Position numbers and translations under genes: made by a program
Notes under the pieces: generated by a model
Told to the model about the DNA's origin: nothing
The model's input: the letters and a program-made list of their open reading frames with translations, nothing else
Database searches by the model: none
In this document: positions 55,271-64,000 of the stretch, piece after piece
How the letters are laid out: the number at the start of each line of letters is the position of its first letter
Position numbering within the stretch: the first letter of the stretch is position 1
NCBI GenBank assembly: GCA_037447655.1
Contig: JBBHKE010001350.1
Location: forward strand, 16,252 to 80,251
Length of the DNA: 64,000 bases
Direction of reading: 5' to 3'
DNA from: Zygnema cylindricum
Lineage: Eukaryota > Streptophyta > Zygnematophyceae > Zygnematales > Zygnemataceae

Positions 55271-57535
55271 AGACAACCTCAAGAGCCCGTGGTCCCATTA
55301 CAGTACAGTACACAAAAAATCCCATTACAGTACAGTACACAAAAAAAAAGCGAATTGGAGTGAAAGGAGTGAAAGGCGACGTGGACCCTTTCACACGCGG
55401 CCTTCCCACCTAAAAGCGCTCGATTCAGGTAAGTACAGGGAACGAGTGGTACAAGTTTCCCCGGTGTGGTGAACCGTGTCACTGTGAACCCGCATTTCAC
55501 CGTACGAAATGCGCCGTAGGTTCACCACTGACAACTACACCGCGAATCGTTATTAGCGTACATGACGCTAATTGGGGTACCTCTTTTTTTAAGGCAAATT
55601 CTCAAATAGAATAAAGTACGCTAAATGTTTCTGAACGTTTTTTGAGGTACCCCGCTCAATGCGGTTCATAACTGTAATTTAGTACCCTTTTAAATAGTGT
55701 GATGTACGGACTGTCAGATTCGTACTATTTCGTACATTTTTAAGTATAAAAGTACAGAAAATTTAATAATATGTAATTGCGTAAATATATTCCGACATAC
55801 GCGGATGGCAAAAAAACGCGACGGCGTACGATTTTAACAATGTCGTACATCCACATCTTTTAGTGTGGACATATTATGTGCCTAAAATTTTTACAAAGCA
55901 GTTTACAAATTGAAGTTAATGATAAATTAGTATCATTGTGTACCCTAAAAAGCACAATTTGCCGTAAAGTACGCTACACCGTCGATCGTATTTAGCGTGT
56001 TGAACACTATTTCGGCGCCCCTAAATTTTGAGGGTTTTACCTAAAATAGGGTAAAGGATACTAATTTTTCCTGTACGCTAATTACGAGATGAACAATTAG
56101 TGTACACCATTTTAATTTATGTATATTTTTATTAGTGTGGAGTACGGAACGTGTCGGTTCGTAACACAATGGCACATGAAATAGAGTAAACATATTGACA
56201 AAAATAGAATAAATATACAACATTTGGCGTGGGTGATATATGTCGTGAGGCAATGCCAAATGCGGACGGACCTCATAAAATATAATCTTTTTGGTCCAAT
56301 CATAATTCACACTTTCTGTGTCCAATCGCAATCGCTCGTTCCCTTTTTTTTGTGTCCGATCGCAATCGCTCGTTCTTTTTTTTTTGGTGGAATGTGACGA
56401 CTGCGCCGCCATCTTGTATGCGCTGCCATTTTCAAAAATCTCTTCGTTTTCCAACATGGATATGTGAGAGACTCGCTTCCTCTTTCACCTCTATAGATTA
56501 CACGTCGCCCATGTCCTCTCTCGCTTCCTCTTTCACATCTACGGATTGCGCGTCGCCCACGTCATCACTCGCTTCATCTTTCAGCTCTATGGATTTCATG
56601 TCGCACAAGTTATTTTTAGGGTTTTGTTGTGCGAAAAGGCTAACATTTTCCTGCAAGCCAACACCGTCATTGATGACCAGGCAAGTGCGTACTCTCTTAC
56701 CATTGGCTCTTTTGTGGTTTGCTTTTGTTTCCCTCGTTTCACCTTTTCCGCTGACCAATTGATTTTAGTTTAATTTTAATGACGCTTATTACTATTGATG
56801 GTGAGGGTGCTAAGACAAATGCTCAATATATTTGAACGGGAAAGATGTATTCCTTTGTTATTTTCAATGTTAGATTTTCATAATAACAGTCGGATTTGTA
56901 ATCTATAAGATTGTCGCACTTGCTATTCTCAATGGATTCAAAAACATAGACATGTGCATTTGTTTAATTTTCGTTAAATGTCATTAAACAGTGATTTTTA
57001 GAAAAATAATAATAAAAAAAAAAAAATGGGGAACTAATTTTTTTCCAGCTTAAACTACGATTTAATTAAAAAAGTATTACAAACTCCAAAAACACATGAA
57101 AAATCCTTGGAACTTTCAACGGATTGATAGTTTAATCTAAGTCATTTTTTTGTTTTTTTCAGATTGGGGCCAACGCTTCTGATTTATTATCGACATCATG
57201 TTATTTGCGAATTTTTATTTGTTTAGACGCACAAGAGGATAGTGAAATAATTACTTAAAATTGGAATTTAAAAAAGATAATAGATAGACGATTCAAGATA
57301 AAGTGGAAAGGTATCAAAAATTGTATGATTTCAGGGCCAATATTGAGTTACACAATTTGTACGATAGCGAAATTTGCGATTCATAATTGTATATTTTTGT
57401 CTTGTGTACAATATGTTATTACTATTTTTTACACTCTATATATCATTATATTGTGTTTTGTACTAACTGATTATGTTATGTATATGTTTGTGCCCGCTAT
57501 GGAATAATTTTTTCCCCTACTCATGGATTTTTACC
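55271..57535. other. No supported gene; MITE ends and a 48-bp triple repeat
   Basis: A CATTACAGTACAGTACACAAA unit occurs twice (55295-55347). CTACACCG..TTATTAGCG MITE termini are at 55535 and 55975. A 23-bp unit (TGTCCRATCGCAATCGCTCG) is duplicated near 56320-56375. The rest is AT-rich. A frame over the 48-bp repeat is listed separately. Confidence 0.5.
56472..56615. repeat. 48-bp tandem repeat, three units
   Basis: Units start at 56472, 56520 and 56568 (CTCGCTTCMTCTTTCA...). The period is a multiple of three, so frames on both strands show 16-residue repeats. On the minus strand they include VKEE and LKDE motifs (frame 56758-56498), on the plus strand LASSFTS. I do not recognise a protein family, so no gene is called. 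Confidence 0.7.
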
Positions 57536-57985
57536 AACCAGCGACGAGACATTATCGTTGCTGGATTTTACATGAATGGAATAATATTTTTTATATATAA
57601 TGTAATGGTTGTGGAAATACCAGCGACGAGACATTTTTGTTGTTGGATTATACATCTATAGAATGAAGGTAGTTTGTTATTTTGTTCCTTATGTCATGGA
57701 TTTTGAACAACCAGCGACAAGACATTTTCGTCGCTGAATTTTACAGCAATGGATTCAAGGTATTTTGTTATTTTTGAACTTCCAGCGACGAGAAATTATC
57801 GTCGTTGATATGAAGTAATATAACCGTTTAAGAAAAAACACTAAATAAGTTGTCATCGCTGAAAAATGCTTCGGCTATGAGGCAAAGTCATCGTTGAAAA
57901 GCCCATATGACATAATAAACTATCAACGATGATGAAATAACAATGACAAAATCCATGTTAATGGTGCGATAACAGCGAGCGATGT

Positions 57986-58634
57986 GGCGCGCTCGTCGCC
58001 TAGTGCAAATAACGTAAAAAAACAACAAGTTTGTGTATCAAAGCTAAAAAATAAAGAAATTATTAACCAAGTACAACATAATGTTTCGCATAAATGAATG
58101 ATAAACACACAGTTTTACATTGACCATGACAAACCACAACTCTTACACATACTTATATATTGCCAAAAGAATATCATGTATTATAAAAGGTTCGTGTTGT
58201 ACATCGTTTTGGCATACCTACTTCACAATGAAGAAAATTAATAACTTGCAATAAAAGACCCACTATGCGACGTAATACCCCTACTATATTGTCTGGTAAC
58301 TGGTACCACCTAAATCCGTACACTATTATCACTTTTAAAATGGGTATACAAGCCAAAGCAACAAAAGCTACAAAACTATGTCTTTTCTACGCTTTAAAAT
58401 CCAGTATAAAGGAATACAAGGGAATGCTAAGGCATTCCCAAGGGCTTAAAATTCGTCCCCTTCCGTGAATTTTTCGTTCGTAAACTTTTCTTCTTGAGTA
58501 CCGACCTCGGCGTCATGAGAATTTCCGAGGTATTCCCGTGTCCTTGGTAAGGGAGGTGGCACTTCTTTTCCATCGAAATGGTTTTGATGTTTGTTGATGA
58601 TGCATTGCAAGTGATGTGTAAGCATTCCCTCCTC
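57986..58634. other. No gene; transposon flank
   Basis: AT-rich sequence downstream of the transposase. Nothing recognised. Confidence 0.45.
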
Positions 58635-60165
58635 CTATGTCCCGTCTTTCAATGACAACCCACACTGAATCATTGTTTTTTTAGCATATCCCATCCCATC
58701 CTTGTCTTTCATGGAGTAGACTTCTCGAATGGAGTCCCTTGCCAACTCGAGAAAATACCTTTTCCCCGGCCCTAATAACTTTCCGGACCAACCTCGGTTA
58801 GAGGGTTGTGACCACAGTTCATTCCTAACCCCCGACATCTTCCAATTTTCCCACTTTCTACTCCAAACTTCTTTTATTTTTGATATTACAAACGAATGGG
58901 CCGGTTGCACCAAGTGAGTAGCACTCGATGGAAAGAAGTGTAACACCGTATTTTTTGCAACCAAAACGCGGTTAAGCTCCTCAGACATATTGTGTCCTCC
59001 GCAATTATCGAGGACGACTGTTTTTTGTCGACCATAGGGATGGGCTTGATACGACATGCGGTCCTCAAACCATTAGGGGAATACTCTCTTGTCATTCCAA
59101 CCGGTCGGACCCGTGCGATAGCACACACCTGTTATTGGATACATGGAAAAAATAAAAAAGGCATTAAATAAAATAACATTAAGGAGGTAAAAAAGGAGAA
59201 TGGGGATTGAAAATGATGAGGGGAGAAGAACGGGAGAGGGAAGAATCGAACAATTTAGGAGAAACAAAACGAAACAAGGGGATGTATGCCTGGAATATCG
59301 TCGGGGAGATTGCGAATTGGGTAACTCCTATTACGGTTCGTGAGAATAACCATAGGTGATTCAATCCGTGCATTCACCCCTCCGGTGAGACGCACCATCA
59401 AGGTCATGGATTCGCCTCCACCCGCAACGTCGGCATACTTCACGACTACATCGCCACAGAAGCCTAGTGTCTTGCCATTGTCCATATTAAAAATAAAATG
59501 GGTCTCATCCATATTTTCCACTAAATCTTCGTCAAGCTCCCCTAGATCGCACAACGAAGATGACGACAATGAAACAAAAATCGGATCAAAATAATTTATA
59601 TTTTACCTTTGATAAATGCAACAACTTTGACACAAAAAAATAAATAACAATATCATTGATAGCATTAAAGTATAGGTCTCACCCGAAAGGAAGCCCCTTT
59701 TTAAAACGCCCAAGTGATAAGCCACGGTTTTCTCAATGTGATCCTCTTTTTCCGGACTACATTGTAATTTGCCTTTTTGGGCACGGATGACGATGTTGTG
59801 TTTTTCGTGAAACCTTTGGATCCACCTTTTTGTAATCCGTGTAGTCCTCTCACGTACAAACTCGTCAAAGAACTCTGACGCGTGCTCCTCTTTCAAACAT
59901 ATAATTATGTCGTACGCTATCTCTTGCACAATTGACGTAGAAAGTTTCATACCCGCCATTTTAAATCGATGAAAATCCTCGAGTAATTCTTTGTGAAGAC
60001 GACCACCCAAGGCATTTCTTTCCTTCCCCTACGCGGTAATGCTTTCATTACCGCCACATTTCGTTTCCCGAAGCCTGGCGTAGACAACGTATTGCTTGTA
60101 TCTCTTATGCCTCGTACTATGGCCACCCTTTCAACCCACCATCTCCTTGCTTTTTGATACTCTGC
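58635..60165 (-). pseudogene. DDE superfamily (pogo/jerky-like) transposase, dead
   Basis: Three minus-strand pieces in order. At 60165-59603 is an N-terminal DNA-binding part with a CENP-B-like helix-turn-helix (TRITKRWIQRFHEKHNIVIR); a frameshift near 60000 splits it. At 59569-59255 is the start of the DDE domain (first Asp in MDETHFIF). At 59057-58635 is the second Asp (VVLDNCGGHN), and the region where the family has QPAD or QPLD here reads QPAH, so the third catalytic Asp is lost. The C-terminal WSGKLLGPGKRYFLELA tail resembles DDE-1 transposases known from oomycetes, from memory of the family. Stops separate the pieces. Confidence 0.85.
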
Positions 60166-60732
60166 ATATAAGGATACGAAAAAAAAAACAAAAACAAAAA
60201 ATGGTTAGTATGTAAAATTTAAAGAAAACTTTGAAAAAAAATGTGTTTGAATGTTTATGCCATTTCAGCGACGATAATTTTTCGCCGTTGGTTCGGCTTC
60301 GACAATATGTCATTGCCCAATCAGTGACAACATTATGTCGTTGCTAAATAGCTGATGACAAGCCATTGTAAAAAATTCAGCGACGAGAAATTATCGTCGC
60401 TGATTTGACTTGAATATAATGTCATTGCCAAATTAGCGACGACATTATCTTGTCGCTGAATAAATGATGATAATTCGTCATCGGTAATTCAGCGACGAGA
60501 ATTTTTCGTCGTTGGTTCGGCTTCGACAATATGTCATCGCCGAATCAGCGACGACATTATCTCGTCGCTGAATAAACAACGACAATATTACATATTAATA
60601 TATGGCAATATTATAATATTATTATTACTATATAGATTATTAGTTTAGCAATCGTACAAATGTATACCAAATGTGGGTTTGGAAAGTTAGGCTTGGTGAA
60701 AGACTTACCATCTCAACAATAATTCACCGACT

Positions 60733-62889
60733 TGTTGATATTTGTGTATTTTCTAGGTCTATAATACCATAGAAAGAGACATGGGCACCCTCTAACTCCC
60801 CTCTCCAAGCCCCCACACTTGTTGTAGTCACTAAAGGCTGGATAGGGAGCTAGAGCCATGGCTGCCTAAGCTCTCTAGAGAAGACATGGGATAAATTAGG
60901 TAGACTTACCAAAATATACTTGACGGATCGAGGAATTGATCCTAGTACCTAACGTCCGTAAAGACACCCGTAGACGTTGGCTTTATCCGTTAAGTCTATA
61001 ACTATTGTTACGATGCACTATGTTTGATAAAGATATATATATATAGTAACACGTAGACTAATTCGTTTTACGGCGATATATCCTTCGTGCATAGATACAA
61101 TTTAATTTAGTATGGAGTACGGTAAGGTTATGAAACAGATACCGCGCATTTGTTTCGACGCGAAACAAATACCGCCCACGTATTTGCAACTCTGAGACCT
61201 CCATAGGTACTCAGAGTAGGCAGCTTGCTAGAAGCCTCTAGGATAACCTCAGTTCTTTAAGCTTTGTTTGAATATTGCTGACACCCTGACAGAATACAGA
61301 CTGACCAAACTGCACCCCTTGGAAGGGCTGACTCCCCTGAGTCTGCCACAAAAAGAATCCTTGTATTTGCTCCCCTGAGCAATTAATTATCAATGGTCAA
61401 AGATGACCCTTTTATACAAGAGCTCTCTAAGAGAGAGGCGGCTACCTCTAATTTTCTAAGTCCTAAACCCCTCTCTAAACCCCCTCCTACTAATGTACGG
61501 AGCCAATCAATTGAGTGTGCAGTACAGAAAGGTACTTTGTCCGAAGTACTTTCTATACGGCCATTGTACGACATGGCCAGAAAGACGATGCATGCCATAT
61601 CCGGGTTCGCCATAGTGTTTCCCAGAGATGCGGTTATCCAACGTCATGCTGCCACGTGTCACCTGTTGTGGTTATGACCGCAAACCGCCAAATCAGCCAT
61701 TCCGCGTTTCCGGTTTCTTTCTCCGTCGTTAGATTGATGTCGACCTTAATTTATAGCCGTTAAAATACAAGTACTACATTTCCGGTGTAATTCTATTTTA
61801 ACTGTGTCTGTGTGATTGTGGTCCGTTTGTCAGTAAATCGAACTTCTCTATTTCGTCATCTTTAAGTAGTTATCGTACCCTATATACTTCAGCATTCGTC
61901 TTAGACTACAGGGCAAGACTAACAGCTACTTTGACGGATGGTAGGTACCAAGATCAAATCTTGGGTCCGTCAATCCTTTGGGTAAGTTTGTCAAGGATCT
62001 GCCTTCTGACTCTAGAAAGAGCATAGGCAGCCATGGCTCTAGCTTCCTCTCCAGCCTTCAGTGACTACGACAAGTATGGGGGCTAGAGAGAGAAGTTAGA
62101 AGCAGGCTGCCTCTGCTTTTTCCTGCTTCTACTTAAATCATTTAAATAACCTAGGAAATACCTTTAATTTCAACAGTATTTATGACGGCTACGATCAAAA
62201 CCTGGTTTCGATCGGACGGCCGGAAAGGATGTCGAGATCGCGGAAGAAGATTTCGTCGGTTTGCGGTCATCGCCACATAGGATGACACGTGGAAAAATGA
62301 CATTGGATAGCGGCATCTCCGAGGATTACGTGAACGAAACTGGAGATGGCATGTGTCGACATTTTGGCCATGTCGTACGATGGCCGTACAGAAAGTACAT
62401 CGGCACCTGTACTTTTTTGTACAGTACAGTAAATTGATTGGTGGCGTGCGTCAGTAGATAGGGTCTTAGAGAGAGATTAGGACTTATAATTTTTTGGGTA
62501 GGTAGTCGCCTCTCCCAGAGAGCATCTTTTTTAAAGGCAAACTTTGGCCAACCATAACTATGAATTTACTTGACCATTTTCAGTGATTCTTTTTGCTGCG
62601 GACTCAAGGGAGTCCACGCTACACAGTGGTGTAGTTGGTCAGAGTTTTTGCCTGCCAGGGTGGCTGCATTTCTAAGGGAAAGTCAAAGTGGGTGAATGTG
62701 TCCAAAACTCATATTTTAACTTTGCATTCTGTGGTGAAACAGAGCACACAGAAAGTCTTATGTCACAGGGGTGAAGCTTTAATGGGGTTTTGATTGTCAA
62801 GGGGTCAATCATTTGGGTTTGTATCAACTTGGAGTCGGCACTATCTAGAATAGCTTCTTTTGGATCTGCGATTCTGTGGGCAATGGAGC
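60733..62889 (+). mobile_element. Copia LTR (E1-like), split by a nested solo LTR
   Basis: The 5' part 60733-61180 (TGTTGATATTTGTG..) and 3' part 62176-62889 (ending near CAATGGAGCA) together resemble the E1 LTR from start to end. This includes the GTCACTAAAG, ATGGAGCCATGGCTGCC-like and GTAGATAGGG blocks. The right end is followed by GTTATGG, a degraded primer site, and then unrelated sequence, so the rest of the element is missing. Confidence 0.75.
61185..62175 (-). mobile_element. Solo LTR (minus) nested in the LTR at 60733
   Basis: 991 bp, starting TGTTGAAATTAAAGG and ending GAGTTGCA on the minus strand. It has a perfect 5-bp duplication GTATT (61180-61184, 62176-62180) and a TATA box TATAAA on the minus strand (61416-61411). 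The frames at 61393-61763 are LTR sequence, not genes. It also carries a tRNA-like segment (61935-61985). Confidence 0.88.
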
Positions 62890-62964
62890 AGTTATGGTGA
62901 GTATCCCTCCAAACTATTTTTTTTTATTAACTTCACCCGTTGTACATCGTCCAAGAGTCAAACA

Positions 62965-63295
62965 TTCAGGCGACGAGAAGAAGTCATCGCTAATGGTACA
63001 ATGTTATCATTTAGACGGCGACAACATAATGTCGTCACCGGTTAATTGATTCCCCGATTGTCCACATCGAGGTGACGACATTTTTTCATCGCCCTTGTCC
63101 AACATTCAGGCGACGACAATAGGTCATCGTTGATGGTACAATACTCTCGTTTATACGGCAAAAATATAATGTCGTCGCCGGTTAACTGATTTTGCGTTTG
63201 TCCACATTGAGGCGACGACATTTTCCCATTGATCTTTCATTGTATGATGTGTGGACATAAATGAAGCGACGACACAATGTCGTCGCCATCCCAAA
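62965..63295. repeat. GCGACGAC hairpin repeats, about 140-bp period
   Basis: Two tandem units (about 62965-63100 and 63105-63240) each contain AGGCGACGA.., CATCGCTAATGGTACAAT and CATAATGTCGTCGCCGGTTAA, plus a third partial. The CGACGA palindromes match those around the DDE transposase. Confidence 0.75.
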
Positions 63296-63299
63296 GACG

Positions 63300-63904
63300 A
63301 ACAACACAGCCTTTTCCACCCCCCCCATTTCATCACAATCCCGCAGACCGTTTTATCCTATCTAAATATTGATCCTAAATATATATATATACACATGTAA
63401 AACAATACGTATAACAACCAATAAATAACACCCATGAGGAAAAAGGTTACAAGAGTAAATGACTACATTTAATCTCATGTCATCTGCAACGGATTACACT
63501 CAAATAATTCGCATTAATATGTAAACAACAACAAATTGTAGAAAGGAAATATACATTAATATAAACTGAAAAATGAGAGAATAAAACATTGTAGATGATT
63601 GAAAACCGCACAAAAATAGTAATAATCGAGAGGTGGATTGATGAGGTAAAGGGAGAATAGTTGTAGAAAAACTCACTACATCCTTTGCTTCCCGAAAATT
63701 GTTCGGAAAACTTGTTGGTAGTTTTGGGGGTGAGGCTTCGGTATCACTTCTCTTGCTCCTCAGCGATCATCCACAAAATTAATCGCTAACGATTTTTTTC
63801 TGTTGTAACGTGTTGTTTTTTTCGACTGGACTGCGGCGGGTTAAAAGTTGTAGGTTGACTCTCCAAATCTCCATCCACATTGTTGTCATGCCGCATCGCG
63901 TTGG
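63300..63904. other. No gene seen
   Basis: AT-rich sequence with no recognised domain, RNA or repeat. Confidence 0.45.
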
Positions 63905-64000
63905 CTGCTCACGCGCACGTTATCATGCACGCATGCGCGGTATTTTGCACGCACGCGCCGTATTTCTCACGCACGCGCAGTATTTCTCACGCACGCGCGG
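63905..64000. repeat. CpG-rich 22-24-bp tandem repeat running off the window
   Basis: About four units of CACGCACGCGCNGTATTTCT. The only clearly CpG-rich block in the last kilobase. It continues past the window end. Confidence 0.75.

Larger units (their letters stand above)
57537..60590 (-). mobile_element. Pogo/CENP-B-type DNA transposon with CGACGA hairpin arrays
   Basis: A transposase pseudogene lies between two clusters of short palindromes (57537-57985 and 60265-60590). Units are CAGCGACGAG, a 4-6 base spacer, and CTCGTCGCTG or close variants, spaced 60-90 bp. The clusters look like subterminal repeats. Exact ends and target duplication were not found, so the limits are approximate. Confidence 0.55.

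Noticed and set aside
56041-56457. 138-residue minus-strand frame as a gene
   Set aside because: No domain; it covers MITE-like termini and simple repeats, and only its first 40 residues look non-random.

Overview
This window looks like a repeat-dominated, AT-rich stretch of nuclear DNA from a eukaryote. The support is one host gene with GT-AG introns, LTR retrotransposons, inverted-repeat transposons, satellites and TTAGGG-type telomeric repeats. I cannot name the organism. The telomeric unit is TTAGGG rather than the plant TTTAGGG. The host gene is as close to plant as to animal homologues. The copia primer sites are the initiator-tRNA half-molecule type known from Drosophila copia and yeast Ty5.

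Positions 1-10.7 kb hold an LTR fragment, a long foldback element, nested MITEs, a complete but broken Ty1/copia element (E1, 2940-9260, 5-bp target duplication GAAAC) and a solo LTR of the same family. Positions 10.7-12.9 kb hold no supported gene. Positions 12.9-37.4 kb are a nest of further copia elements: E2 (+, deleted), E3 (-, truncated), E4 (+, complete with 5-bp duplication CAAAC), E5 (-) and E6 (+). They sit in or next to a satellite built of about 100-bp monomers in a 4-monomer, about 400-bp higher-order unit. E5 carries an inverted pair of tRNA-containing repeats and E6 carries a solo LTR. In this nest the Gag frame starts inside the LTR and reads straight through the primer-binding site.

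Positions 37.4-44.3 kb contain MITEs and simple repeats but no recognised gene. Positions 44.4-54.8 kb on the minus strand carry the only convincing host gene, the beta subunit of protein geranylgeranyltransferase type I. I resolve ten exons with consistent splice phases and all three zinc ligands, plus one doubtful micro-exon. Its introns hold a roughly 1-kb inverted-repeat element carrying a fragment of an ISCU-type iron-sulfur scaffold gene, two minisatellites, a MITE and a 0.5-kb GA tract. Telomere-like repeats lie on each side of the gene (CCCTAA on the left, TTAGGG on the right). Positions 55.3-64 kb hold a dead pogo/CENP-B-type DDE transposase inside arrays of CGACGA hairpins, an LTR with an inverted LTR nested in it, another hairpin array, and a CpG-rich short repeat running off the window.

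No rRNA gene, CRISPR array or bacterial-style operon was seen. All retroelement and transposase reading frames are interrupted. The geranylgeranyltransferase gene is the only one that looks functional.
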